A stretch of DNA of 64,000 bases. Source: Modicisalibacter muralis (GTDB lineage: Bacteria; Pseudomonadota; Gammaproteobacteria; Pseudomonadales; Halomonadaceae). Position 1 is the stretch's first letter; each line of letters begins with the position of its first letter. A program made the translations under genes and the position numbers. Below are positions 17,174 through 25,398 of this stretch, one piece after another. The stretch covers positions 124,001-188,000 of the forward strand of contig NZ_FNGI01000009.1 in NCBI RefSeq assembly GCF_900102945.1, written 5' to 3'. Below the pieces are notes generated by a model. The model was not told where the DNA came from. It did not search any database and saw only the letters and a list, made by a program, of their open reading frames with translations.

Positions 17174-18154
17174 ATGACCGACCTCATAAATGCCCGGCCC
17201 GAGCGGATGCTCTCCGTACGCGAGCTGTTCGGCATCGACAGCGATCTAGAAGTACCCGCCTTCAGCGAACGCGACGACTATGTGCCGGAAGTCGATCCGG
17301 CCTATCGCTTCAACCCCGACGTGACCCTGGCGATTCTCGCCGGCTTCACCCGCAACCGCCGGGTGATGGTTCAGGGGCTGCACGGCACCGGCAAGTCGAC
17401 GCATATCGAACAGGTCGCGGCGCGCCTCAACTGGCCCTGCCTGCGGGTCAATTTGGACGGCCATATCAGCCGCCTCGACCTGGTCGGCAAGGACGCCATC
17501 GTGATCCGCGACGGGATGCAGGTCACCGAATTCCAGGAAGGCATCGTGCCCTGGTCGCTGCAGCGGCCGGTGGCGCTGATCTTCGATGAGTACGACGCCG
17601 GGCGCCCGGACGTGATGTTCGTCATCCAGCGCATTCTCGAGCGCGACGGCAACTTCACGTTGCTCGACCAGAACCGAGTGATTCACCCGCACCCCCACTT
17701 CCGGCTGTTCGCCACCGCCAACACGCTGGGGCTCGGCAACCTGAGCGGCCTGTATCACGGCACCCAGGTGCTCAACCATGCCCAGATCGACCGCTGGAAC
17801 ATCGTCGCCAAGCTCGACTACCTGCCCCGCCAGGAGGAGATCGAGATCGTCGTGGCCCGAGTGCCGGCCAAGGCCAGCGAGCGGGGCCGGGCGCTGATCG
17901 ATGCGATGGTCGCGGTGGCCGACCTGACCCGCAAGGGCTTCGCCACCGGCGACCTGTCCACCCTGATGTCGCCGCGCACGGTGATCACCTGGGCCGAGAA
18001 CTGCGAGATCTTCCGCGACCCGGCACTGGCCTTCCGGCTCTCCTACCTCAACAAGTGCGACGAGGCCGAGCGGCCCCTCGTCGCCGAGTACTACCAGCGC
18101 TGCTTCGGCGAGGAACTGGACGAGTCCTGGATGCGCGAGGCGTCCGCTTCATGA
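17174..18154 (+). CDS. CobS-like MoxR-family AAA+ ATPase
   Basis: 326-residue AAA+ protein resembling the CobS subunit of aerobic cobaltochelatase and the MoxR/CbbQ/NorQ activators. Visible: Walker A GLHGTGKST (68-76), Walker B LIFDEYDAG (135-143), sensor 1 FATANTLG (179-186) and arginine region DRW (206-208). The ATG at 17174 follows GGGAGA. Its stop overlaps the start of the VWA partner (ATGA), so the two are translationally coupled, as for MoxR-VWA pairs that remodel or load metal into a client enzyme. No cobN or other B12 genes are present, so a cobaltochelatase role is doubtful. Confidence 0.85.
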   Translation: MTDLINARPERMLSVRELFGIDSDLEVPAFSERDDYVPEVDPAYRFNPDVTLAILAGFTRNRRVMVQGLHGTGKSTHIEQVAARLNWPCLRVNLDGHISRLDLVGKDAIVIRDGMQVTEFQEGIVPWSLQRPVALIFDEYDAGRPDVMFVIQRILERDGNFTLLDQNRVIHPHPHFRLFATANTLGLGNLSGLYHGTQVLNHAQIDRWNIVAKLDYLPRQEEIEIVVARVPAKASERGRALIDAMVAVADLTRKGFATGDLSTLMSPRTVITWAENCEIFRDPALAFRLSYLNKCDEAERPLVAEYYQRCFGEELDESWMREASAS

Positions 18155-19887
18155 CCGCCAGCGCCCAGCAGCAGGCGCTCCGTCAGCAGCGGATCGAGGA
18201 ACTCTGCGCGGCTAGCTTGCGTGCGATCACCGGCGACGCCGGCCTGCACTATCGCGGCCGGCACCTCTATCGGGGCGAGTCCCGCCTGCCGGCCCATGCA
18301 CCGCACCTGCGCATCGACTCCGCCGAGGACGACTTCACCGACTGCCGGGCCGCCGCCGATGGCATGGCCCTGCGCCTGCTGCACTCCGACGCGACGCTGC
18401 ATCGCCGGCTGTGCCCGGAAGACCCGGTCGAGCGACTGGTCTTCGAGCTGCTCGAGCAGCTCCGCGTGGAGACCCGCGCCCCTGACGACATGCTGGGCAT
18501 GGTGGCCAACCTGCACCAGCGTTTCACGAACTGGTCGCGGCACTTCTATCGCTCCGGGCTGACCGAGGGCACGATCGGCCTGCTGCTCTACAGCGTGGCG
18601 CAGATGTGCTGGTCGCGGCTGCAGGCCCGACCGGTGCTGGAGGAGACCGAAGACTACATCGAGGGCACCCGCGCCTCGCTGGTGGGCGAGCTGGGTACGG
18701 CGCTGGCCGGCATTCGCCGGTACCGCCACGATCAGGCGGCCTTCGCCGAGCACGCCCTGGCGATCGCCCGGGTCGTCGGCGAGCGGGTCCGGGCCGAGCG
18801 TGCCCGAGTCGAAGGGGATGACGACGCACCGGATCAGGCCGCAGAGGACGCCACCGGCGGCTTCGCCCTGCTGCTGGATTTCGACGAGGGCGACGGCGAC
18901 GAGGACGCCATTGCCGCCGCCCGCACCGGTCATAGCAAGGTCTTCGAGGAGGCCGCCCTCGCCTATCGGGTCTTCACCACGCGCTTCGATCGCGAGGTGG
19001 CGGCCGGCAGCCTAGTACGCCGCGCCTTGCTGCGCGAGAACCGCGAACGCCTGGACCGGGCCACCGCCGAGCAGGGCATCAACCTGCCCCGGCTGGCGCG
19101 TCGGCTCGGCGCCGTGCTCTGGGAGCCCCGCCACGATGGCTGGGCGTTCGGCCAGGAGGAAGGCCGCATCGACGGCCGCCGCCTCGCCCAGCTGGTCGGC
19201 TCGCCCACCGAGCGGCGTCTGTTCTATCAGGATCAGATCAAGCCGGGTACCGATTGCGTCGTCAGCCTGCTGATCGACTGCTCGGGCTCGATGAAGCACC
19301 ACGCGCTAGCGGTGGCCATGCTGGCCGAGAGCCTGATCCGCGCCCTGGAGATGATCGGCGTCGGCAGCGAGCTGCTCGGCTTCACCACCGGGGCCTGGAA
19401 CGGCGGCCGCGCCTACCAGGCATGGCTGAGCGGGGGGCGCCCGCGCGGGCCGGGGCGCCTCAACGAGGTCAGCCATCTGGTGTTCAAAGGCGCCGAGCGC
19501 AACTGGCGTCGCGCGCGCAGCGATATCGCCGCCCTGCTCAAGCCCGACCTGTTCCGCGAGGGCATCGATGGCGAGGCGGTGGACTGGGCCTGCGAGCGGC
19601 TGCTGGCCAGGCCCGAGAACCGGCGCATCCTGATCGTGATCTCCGACGGTTGCCCCTCGGACGGCGCCACCAACCTGGCCAACGACGCCTACTACCTCGA
19701 CAATCACCTCAAGGCGGTGGTGGCCCGGCGCGCCCAGCAGGGACAGGTAGAGGTTCTCGGCCTGGGCGTGGGCCTGGACCTCAGTCCCTTCTATCGCCGC
19801 TGCCTGGCCACCGACCTGTCCCAGGGTCTGGACACGGCCTTGTTCGATGAGATCGTCGCGCTGATCGGCGGCCGCCATCGGCGTTGA
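18151..19887 (+). CDS. CobT-like protein with C-terminal von Willebrand A domain
   Basis: 578-residue partner of the CobS-like ATPase. The N-terminal half is charged and helical; an acidic stretch (about 225-255, including FDEGDGDEDA) occurs where CobT has its acidic linker. The C-terminal VWA domain begins near 365 with an intact MIDAS, DCSGS at 376-380, and continues to LIVISDGCPSDGATN. Start at 18151 overlaps the upstream stop by four bases. CobT/CbbO/NorD proteins couple the ATPase to a client protein; here the client is unknown, taurine dehydrogenase or the ThiO-like enzyme being candidates from shared regulation. Confidence 0.8.
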   Translation: MTASAQQQALRQQRIEELCAASLRAITGDAGLHYRGRHLYRGESRLPAHAPHLRIDSAEDDFTDCRAAADGMALRLLHSDATLHRRLCPEDPVERLVFELLEQLRVETRAPDDMLGMVANLHQRFTNWSRHFYRSGLTEGTIGLLLYSVAQMCWSRLQARPVLEETEDYIEGTRASLVGELGTALAGIRRYRHDQAAFAEHALAIARVVGERVRAERARVEGDDDAPDQAAEDATGGFALLLDFDEGDGDEDAIAAARTGHSKVFEEAALAYRVFTTRFDREVAAGSLVRRALLRENRERLDRATAEQGINLPRLARRLGAVLWEPRHDGWAFGQEEGRIDGRRLAQLVGSPTERRLFYQDQIKPGTDCVVSLLIDCSGSMKHHALAVAMLAESLIRALEMIGVGSELLGFTTGAWNGGRAYQAWLSGGRPRGPGRLNEVSHLVFKGAERNWRRARSDIAALLKPDLFREGIDGEAVDWACERLLARPENRRILIVISDGCPSDGATNLANDAYYLDNHLKAVVARRAQQGQVEVLGLGVGLDLSPFYRRCLATDLSQGLDTALFDEIVALIGGRHRR

Positions 19888-19936
19888 GGCGCGAGCCAGG
19901 CAGAGAAATAGACTTCACCCACGCAGGAGATATCCA

Positions 19937-20290
19937 TTGGCCAAGACCCGCATGGTGACCCAATTCGGCATGGGCAGCTCGATCCGCAGCCGCGACTACA
20001 CCCAGGCCGCGGCGCGGGCGATCCGCGACGCCCTGTGGCACAACTCGCTCAACGTAGCCGACGCCTTCGGCTTCCCCAAGGAAGCCATGCTGATCGACGT
20101 GGAAATCGGCGTTCAAAAGCCCGAGGCCGTGGAGGTCGCGGCGCTGCTGGGCATCTTCCCCTACGGCCAGCCGCGGGTCTCGGTGGTCAAGGGCGGGCTT
20201 GACGTGGACAAGCCCGGCGGCGGGGGCACCAGCGTGATCGCCAATGCCGCCGTCATCGTTTCCTTCGACATGGAGCCCGGCCATGACTGA
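19937..20290 (+). CDS. Lin0512-family protein, copy 1
   Basis: 117-residue protein of the uncharacterised Lin0512 family. It starts with TTG at 19937 after AGGAGA; no ATG gives a full-length protein. Pattern: FGMGSSIRSRDYTQAAARAI, then VEIGVQKPEAV and RVSVVKGGLDVDKPGGGGTS. It shares that pattern with the next gene (copy 2), so the two are tandem paralogs that may form a heteromer. It lies 49 bp after the CobT-like gene and overlaps copy 2 by eight bases. No known enzymatic motif. Confidence 0.75.
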   Translation: MAKTRMVTQFGMGSSIRSRDYTQAAARAIRDALWHNSLNVADAFGFPKEAMLIDVEIGVQKPEAVEVAALLGIFPYGQPRVSVVKGGLDVDKPGGGGTSVIANAAVIVSFDMEPGHD

Positions 20291-20657
20291 GCGACGCATC
20301 ATTCTCGAGATGGGCACCGGCAACGACCTCTACGGCGAGGACTACACCAAGGCGGCCTGCCGCGCCGTGCAGGACGCCCTGCACCACTCGTCGATCGTGC
20401 TGTTCAAGTCGCTGGGCATCGAGCACCGCGCGATGCGCGTCCAGGTGACCATCGGCGTGCAGGAACCCGAGCGGGTCGACACCAAGGTGGTGGCGGCGGA
20501 GCTGCCCCGCGGTCGCGCCGAGGTCAGCGTGGTGCACGGCGGGCTCGACGTCCACGACCCGGGCAACGCCACCACCCACGTCATCGCCACCGCGGCGATC
20601 GCCGCCCTGCTGCCGATCGATGCCGATGCCTGGCGGCTGTGCGAGACCGCGAGCTGA
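20283..20657 (+). CDS. Lin0512-family protein, copy 2
   Basis: 124-residue paralog of the preceding protein: LEMGTGNDLYGEDYTKAACR, VTIGVQEPERVD, EVSVVHGGLDVHDPGNATTH. The start at 20283 lies inside the 3' end of copy 1, indicating coupled translation. Last gene of the four-gene operon; it ends 21 bp from the convergent dadA-like gene. The conserved GGLDV and IGVQ.PE motifs in both copies mark residues worth testing for ligand or metal binding. Function unknown. Confidence 0.75.
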   Translation: MTERRIILEMGTGNDLYGEDYTKAACRAVQDALHHSSIVLFKSLGIEHRAMRVQVTIGVQEPERVDTKVVAAELPRGRAEVSVVHGGLDVHDPGNATTHVIATAAIAALLPIDADAWRLCETAS

Positions 20658-20678
20658 GTCGGGGCATGAGCATAACCA

Positions 20679-21959
20679 CTATCGCCGGTCGCCCATGAAG
20701 CGCCCCGGCGAGAGGTTGGCCGAATAGCCGGGCAATTCGTCACCATCGATCATGGCGGCGATAAGCCGACCAGTCTGGGCCGAGAGCGTCAGTCCCAGGT
20801 GGCCGTGGCCGTATGCCAGATAGAGGCCTTCGTGGCCTGGCACCGCACCGATGACGGGCAGGCCATCCGGGGTCGAATGGCGCACCCCCAGCCAACGGCC
20901 GCCCAGGCTGACCGGGCGACCGAAGAGCGCACTGCCCCAGTGGCGCAACCGTTCCCAGCGTCGCTCGTCGGGCGAACTCGCCGATGCGCTGAACTCCGTG
21001 GTGCCGGCGAGCCGGATCCCCTCCTCCATGGGGGTGGCGTAGAAGTGATGGGCCAGCCATCCCACCGGACGCGACAGCGCCAGAGGCGTCTGGAGACTGA
21101 TGTGGTAGCCACGCTCACTGACGACGGGAAGCTGCACGCCCAGGGCCTTGAGCAAGGCATTGTTGGCGATACCCGCACAGAGCACGACACGGTCGACCAG
21201 CGCGTCATGGGGGTGGCCGCCGCCTTCCCCCCGCGCCTGATGCGAGGCGGTCGACAGGCGCCATCCCCCGTCCCGTTGCGCGGTCAGTGCGTGTACTCGA
21301 GAGCGATGCCAACGAAGGCCCTGACTCTCGAGCCGCCGCCGCAATGTCTGGCTGACCGCCAGCGGGTTCTTGAGATGACGCGTGCCGGGAAAGAAGACGC
21401 CTCCGCGAAGCCCCTCGGCGTTGAGCTCCGGTTCCAGTCCCCGCACTTCCTCGGCGGTCAGGGCCCGACACTCGACGCCATCCCGGCGCTTGGCGGCGGC
21501 CACCCCATCGAGGCCTGCCGCCGTGTCGTTATCGCGCACAATCTGCAGACAACCGGTATCGGCGAACAACCCCGGTACATCGAGCGCATCGAGAAGCGCG
21601 TGCTGGGCACCGACGGCATCCTCGATCAAGGCGATCAGGGCGGCCTTGTTGCGGGCAAACCGGGCTGGCGTGGCGGCACTCAAGAAGCGCCGACCGAATC
21701 CCAGCAGCGAGGGGGTATAGCGGCGGTCGACCGACAGCGAGGCATCCGGTCGGCGCAGCTCCCGGGGCAGGCTCCGCAGGGTATCAAGGCTTGCCATGGG
21801 TGCGGTGGCGTAGTTGGCAATCAGCCCGGCATTGCCGAAGGAGGTCCCCTCCCCGGGCACATTGGGGTCATAGAGGTGCACCCGGTGGCCGCGCGCCATC
21901 AGCGAGGCGCTCACCGCAAGCCCCACGATACCCGCTCCGATCACGGCAATGGTGGTCAT
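20679..21959 (-). CDS. D-amino-acid dehydrogenase-like FAD oxidoreductase (DadA family)
   Basis: 426-residue DAO-family flavoprotein oxidising D-amino acids (or a similar amine) to keto acids. N-terminal IAVIGAGIVGLAVSASLMARG binds FAD; the DadA-like GTSFGNAGLIANYATAPM and C-terminal GRWLGVRHSTPDGLPVIGAV and YGHGHLGLTLSAQTGRLI are intact. Start at 21959, followed upstream by the symporter genes in the same direction, 65 bp after the small membrane ORF. With the racemase and symporter it suggests uptake and oxidation of a D- or racemised amino acid. A hydroxyproline-type oxidase is possible. Confidence 0.82.
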   Translation of the reverse strand: MTTIAVIGAGIVGLAVSASLMARGHRVHLYDPNVPGEGTSFGNAGLIANYATAPMASLDTLRSLPRELRRPDASLSVDRRYTPSLLGFGRRFLSAATPARFARNKAALIALIEDAVGAQHALLDALDVPGLFADTGCLQIVRDNDTAAGLDGVAAAKRRDGVECRALTAEEVRGLEPELNAEGLRGGVFFPGTRHLKNPLAVSQTLRRRLESQGLRWHRSRVHALTAQRDGGWRLSTASHQARGEGGGHPHDALVDRVVLCAGIANNALLKALGVQLPVVSERGYHISLQTPLALSRPVGWLAHHFYATPMEEGIRLAGTTEFSASASSPDERRWERLRHWGSALFGRPVSLGGRWLGVRHSTPDGLPVIGAVPGHEGLYLAYGHGHLGLTLSAQTGRLIAAMIDGDELPGYSANLSPGRFMGDRR

Positions 21960-22024
21960 CTCAAGAGTCCTTGAACGACCCAGGCCCTCTCGGGGCCTGG
22001 GTGGTGATCATGCAATCGTGGCGC

Positions 22025-22126
22025 TCAGTTATCGCGGTAGAAACGCCAGGCGGCGATGCCCACACCGACGGCGGCGATCACGCAAACCAGGCTCACGGCA
22101 TAGAGAGCGAAGGCATAAAGGGTCAT
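22025..22126 (-). CDS. Small single-span membrane protein, putative symporter subunit
   Basis: 33 residues (YAFALYAVSLVCVIAAVGVG forms one transmembrane helix, ending WRFYRDN). The ATG at 22126 has GGAG seven bases upstream, and upstream ATGs at 22138/22141 overlap the symporter stop. Small helices of this kind encoded directly after sodium symporters act as partner subunits in some families (for example MetS with MetP). Conserved placement, not sequence similarity, is the argument. Confidence 0.6.
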   Translation of the reverse strand: MTLYAFALYAVSLVCVIAAVGVGIAAWRFYRDN

Positions 22127-22137
22127 GGCAATCTCCA

Positions 22138-23550
22138 TCATTGCGCGTTGGGGGAAGCACTGGCACGAGGCAGCACGCGGAAGCAGCGATAGACCAGGGT
22201 GAACACGGCCACGTTGGTGATCACGCCAGCAATGAGCGCGGTGAGTCCGGTGGCCGCCTGGAGATCGAAGGGCCCCCATTTCCAGAAGATGGTCACCAGG
22301 GCACCGGCGAGCATGGCGGCAATGGCCGAGCGCGAGCAACGCAGGTCGAAGAGCACCGCAAAGACGAACGGCAGCAGGATGGTCGGCGCCCACAGGGCGT
22401 AGCTCAACAACAGCGCGTCGACGATGGAGGTGGCGTAGAGGGCAAAGATCACGGCGCCGATGCCGATCAAAAGGTTGACGATCCGCTCGATCCACAGACG
22501 CTTACGCTCGCCCACTCCCGGTTCGATGAACGGCTTGTAGATGTCGCTGACGAAGATCACCGCCGCCGAGTTGAGGTAGGAGTCCGCCGTGGACATCACC
22601 ACCGCCAGCAGCGAGGCCAGCACCAGCCCCGTGATGCCGACTGGCAGGATGTCGCGGATGAGTGCCGGCATGGCTTGGTCGGGCGAGATGTTCGGATAGA
22701 GCACCAGCGCGATCAATCCAATGGTGGCACTGACGAAATAGAACAGGAAACCGAAGCCACCGGCCACGGAGTAGCCGATTCTCGCATGCCGCGAATCCGG
22801 CGCGGATAGGGCACGCTGGGTATAAGGGGGAACCAGCGTCTCGCCCAGCAGAAAGGCGACGAAGATACTCACGAACATGCCGATGGAGTAGTCGCCCATC
22901 AGGCTGAGGTGGGCCTCGGGAAGACGCTCCACAAGAGCGGCCGGTCCGCCCAGTTCATGAATGCCGATCAGCATGGTCAGAGGCAGGAAGACGGCCAGCA
23001 TCAAAAACTGCACCACGTCGGTCTGGATGACCGCCCACATGCCACCCACGGTGGAGTACAGCAACACCACCGCCATGCCGATAAGAATGCCGGTGGCTAC
23101 CTCAATGCCGAGGATAGTGTGGAAGACGGTACCCACCGCCAGCGCCTGGGCGCCGAGGATGCCAACGCAGAACACCAGCGAGAAGATGCCAGTGAAAAGC
23201 CTGGCACTGACGCCGAAGTGATGGGCCATGATGTCGCCCACGGTATGCGCATCGGTGTAGCGCTTCAGGCGTGGCGCGATGTAAAGACCGGTCAGCACGG
23301 TGGCGATGGGAAAGGCCGAGGCGGCGAACATGAAAGCGTAGCCTTCGGCAAACGTTTTTCCGGCACGCCCCATTGAGGCACCACCGCCGAGGAAGGATGC
23401 GGCCAGAGTCGCGAACAGCACCGGCCAGATTATCTTGTTGCCGGCTACCGCGAAGTCCGCGCTGTTGGAGACCTTCCTGGCGCTGCGATAGCCGATCAGT
23501 ATCAGGATCGCAAAGTACACCAGAAGGCCTAGGAGATCGATCAGGTTCAT
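22138..23550 (-). CDS. Sodium:solute symporter (SSS family)
   Basis: 470-residue inner-membrane sodium-coupled transporter with about 13 hydrophobic segments. SSS features: LIGYRSARKVSNSADFAVAG after helix 1, AASFLGGGASMGRAGKTFAEG, and VLASLLAVVMSTADSYLNSA in the sodium-site helix. It overlaps the following small membrane gene and lies upstream of the DadA-like gene; divergent LysR at 23662. Substrate unknown; context suggests an amino acid that is later racemised or oxidised. Confidence 0.85.
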   Translation of the reverse strand: MNLIDLLGLLVYFAILILIGYRSARKVSNSADFAVAGNKIIWPVLFATLAASFLGGGASMGRAGKTFAEGYAFMFAASAFPIATVLTGLYIAPRLKRYTDAHTVGDIMAHHFGVSARLFTGIFSLVFCVGILGAQALAVGTVFHTILGIEVATGILIGMAVVLLYSTVGGMWAVIQTDVVQFLMLAVFLPLTMLIGIHELGGPAALVERLPEAHLSLMGDYSIGMFVSIFVAFLLGETLVPPYTQRALSAPDSRHARIGYSVAGGFGFLFYFVSATIGLIALVLYPNISPDQAMPALIRDILPVGITGLVLASLLAVVMSTADSYLNSAAVIFVSDIYKPFIEPGVGERKRLWIERIVNLLIGIGAVIFALYATSIVDALLLSYALWAPTILLPFVFAVLFDLRCSRSAIAAMLAGALVTIFWKWGPFDLQAATGLTALIAGVITNVAVFTLVYRCFRVLPRASASPNAQ

Positions 23551-23626
23551 GGGACACCCTCTTTCTTGACGTTGTGGGTCCCGTCAGCTTCGATGAGGCA
23601 TGGTATAAAAACAACTGAACCCAGAC

Positions 23627-23638
23627 TATGAGTTCATA
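23627..23638. promoter_or_regulatory. Possible LysR operator between symporter and regulator genes
   Basis: TATGAGTTCATA, a 12-bp inverted repeat with two central mismatches, lies 24 bp before the LysR ATG in the 111-bp divergent gap. Confidence 0.35.
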
Positions 23639-23661
23639 AACAAAATTTAGAGCCTATCGTC

Positions 23662-24609
23662 ATGAGAGTACGCCACAACCTACGCCAGTTGCAGATATTC
23701 CAGGAAGTCGTGCGCACCGGCAGTCTGTCGAAAGCCGCACGACGGCTGGAGTTGAGCCAGCCCGCAGTGAGCACCGCCATCACCAACCTGGAGCAGGAGG
23801 TCGGTTTCCTGCTGTTTCGACGCAATCATTACGGTACCGAACTGACCCCGGAAGCCAAATACCTGGCCGAGGGAGTGGACAAGGTGCTGGCTTCGGTCAA
23901 GCATCTGGGCGAACTGTCCGAAGGGCTCTGCCAAGGGCGTGCGGGCAAGCTGACCGTCGGTTGCATGCCCGGCCTATCCCCCGCGGTGCTTCCCCGGGTC
24001 ATGGCTGCCTATCTAGAAGAGCATCCCGGCAGCCGGCTGTCACTGCAGACGTTCAGTTCCAGCAAGATTGCGGAATGGGTGGCCGAGGGGCAGTTCGACT
24101 TGGGCGTCATCGAAATGGATGCCGATATCGGTGACCTGGAGTTGACTCCCTATCATTTGCGCATGCACTTGGCGGTACCTCAGGAGAGCCCTCTGGCCGA
24201 GCGTGGCCGGCTGTCCCCCGAGGATCTCGATGGCCAACCGATGATCACGCTGGATGAGCATCATCAGAGTACGCTCAAGCTGAACAACGCCTTCCGGCTT
24301 TCCGGCATACGTCTCCAAGTTGGTATCGAGACCCACCTGTTTCCCTCGGCGATCACCTTGGTCAACGAAGGCCTAGGCGCCGCACTGATCGACCCCGTCA
24401 CCGCAGATGGCTTTCTCAAGCGCCGCGACTGTCGCCTGACCATGGTCCCTTTCGAGCCCGGTATCGATCTGGATATCGCCGTGATCACGTCACGCTTCCA
24501 TCCCATTTCACGGCAATGTCAGGGGTTTCTTCCCTATCTCAAGGAGAACCTTGGCGCCTGGGAACGGCACTCGCGCCGCGACTGTCCCTGGCGCGTCACT
24601 GCGCCTTGA
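23662..24609 (+). CDS. LysR-family transcriptional regulator of the D-amino-acid cluster
   Basis: 315-residue regulator with N-terminal HTH (LRQLQIFQEVVRTGSLSKAA, RLELSQPAVSTAITNLEQEV) and effector domain. Divergent from the symporter-dadA unit and convergent with the racemase gene, so it probably controls both. ATG at 23662 is the only full-length start. No inducer evident. Confidence 0.88.
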   Translation: MRVRHNLRQLQIFQEVVRTGSLSKAARRLELSQPAVSTAITNLEQEVGFLLFRRNHYGTELTPEAKYLAEGVDKVLASVKHLGELSEGLCQGRAGKLTVGCMPGLSPAVLPRVMAAYLEEHPGSRLSLQTFSSSKIAEWVAEGQFDLGVIEMDADIGDLELTPYHLRMHLAVPQESPLAERGRLSPEDLDGQPMITLDEHHQSTLKLNNAFRLSGIRLQVGIETHLFPSAITLVNEGLGAALIDPVTADGFLKRRDCRLTMVPFEPGIDLDIAVITSRFHPISRQCQGFLPYLKENLGAWERHSRRDCPWRVTAP

Positions 24610-24620
24610 GACGACAAGGG

Positions 24621-25328
24621 CTAACCGCCCTGGGCGGCGACCGCCAAGTCAATGGCCTGAACGATATCGAACACCGGCAGGCCCGAGGCTTCACGCACTA
24701 CGGGGGCGAAGGCCGACAGATCGGTGCACTCCAGCACGACGGCGGCAAGGTCTCGTTCCTCTACCAGCTCCAGGGTCGCCTGACGAATTTCGGCGGTCAT
24801 CGCCTCGACATCGATGGCGTCGCGCTCACCACGCAGGATCACTTCGCTGAACTCACGGCCGTGTTGCAGCCCCTTGATCCGAGTTCGGGTAGCCGGCCGA
24901 TGCCACCCAACGCCTTCCAGGTGAGGATGCCCTAGGGCATGATCGTCGGCCGTGAGAACGCCAATGCCCCCCTCGCCTATCAGAACGGAAACCCAGGGCA
25001 ATAAGGTGAGACTGGACAGCACCACCGGAATCGACACCGCTTGCGCTACCTCACGCTGATAGCGCGCCATGAAACCGCAACTGCCGGCGACGACCTTCAC
25101 TCCATCCGCCTCCAAACGACGGGCACGGTCAATCAGCAGTTGGCAGAGATCATCGCCCGGTGCCTGTAGCAGACGCGGAATGTCCACGCCCTCTAGCACG
25201 TCGTAGACCACCGGGTAATCGAAGGTGCGAGGATTGCGCAGATGACCGCGAGGTTTAGCGAAACGCGTGTCCAGGCACAGCACTCCCAGTGGCGTTTCGG
25301 TATGGCGGTTCCCACCGTTAATCATCAT
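24621..25328 (-). CDS. Aspartate/glutamate racemase-family protein
   Basis: 235-residue member of the Asp/Glu/hydantoin racemase superfamily. The two catalytic-type cysteines are present in VVAGSCGFMARYQ and VVLECTDLSAF. Start ATG ATG at 25328/25325 follows AAGGTG. With the DadA-like oxidase and symporter it could interconvert amino-acid enantiomers before oxidation; a hydantoin racemase or a lyase of the same fold is possible. Confidence 0.8.
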   Translation of the reverse strand: MMINGGNRHTETPLGVLCLDTRFAKPRGHLRNPRTFDYPVVYDVLEGVDIPRLLQAPGDDLCQLLIDRARRLEADGVKVVAGSCGFMARYQREVAQAVSIPVVLSSLTLLPWVSVLIGEGGIGVLTADDHALGHPHLEGVGWHRPATRTRIKGLQHGREFSEVILRGERDAIDVEAMTAEIRQATLELVEERDLAAVVLECTDLSAFAPVVREASGLPVFDIVQAIDLAVAAQGG

Positions 25329-25398
25329 GGTTCACCTTAAGAAGCTTCATCTTGAACACTGAGCGGCATACGGCTGGAAAACGGCGATACGGCTCCAG

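Noticed and set aside
17174-19887. CobS/CobT as a cobaltochelatase for B12 synthesis
   Set aside because: No cobN or other cobalamin gene is present, and the operon is flanked by amine/sulfonate genes and linked to them by promoter layout.
20799-21974. 391-codon plus-strand frame opposite the DadA-like gene
   Set aside because: Shadow of a GC-rich gene; rich in Gly, Arg, His and Gln without a fold, while the minus strand encodes a clear flavoprotein.
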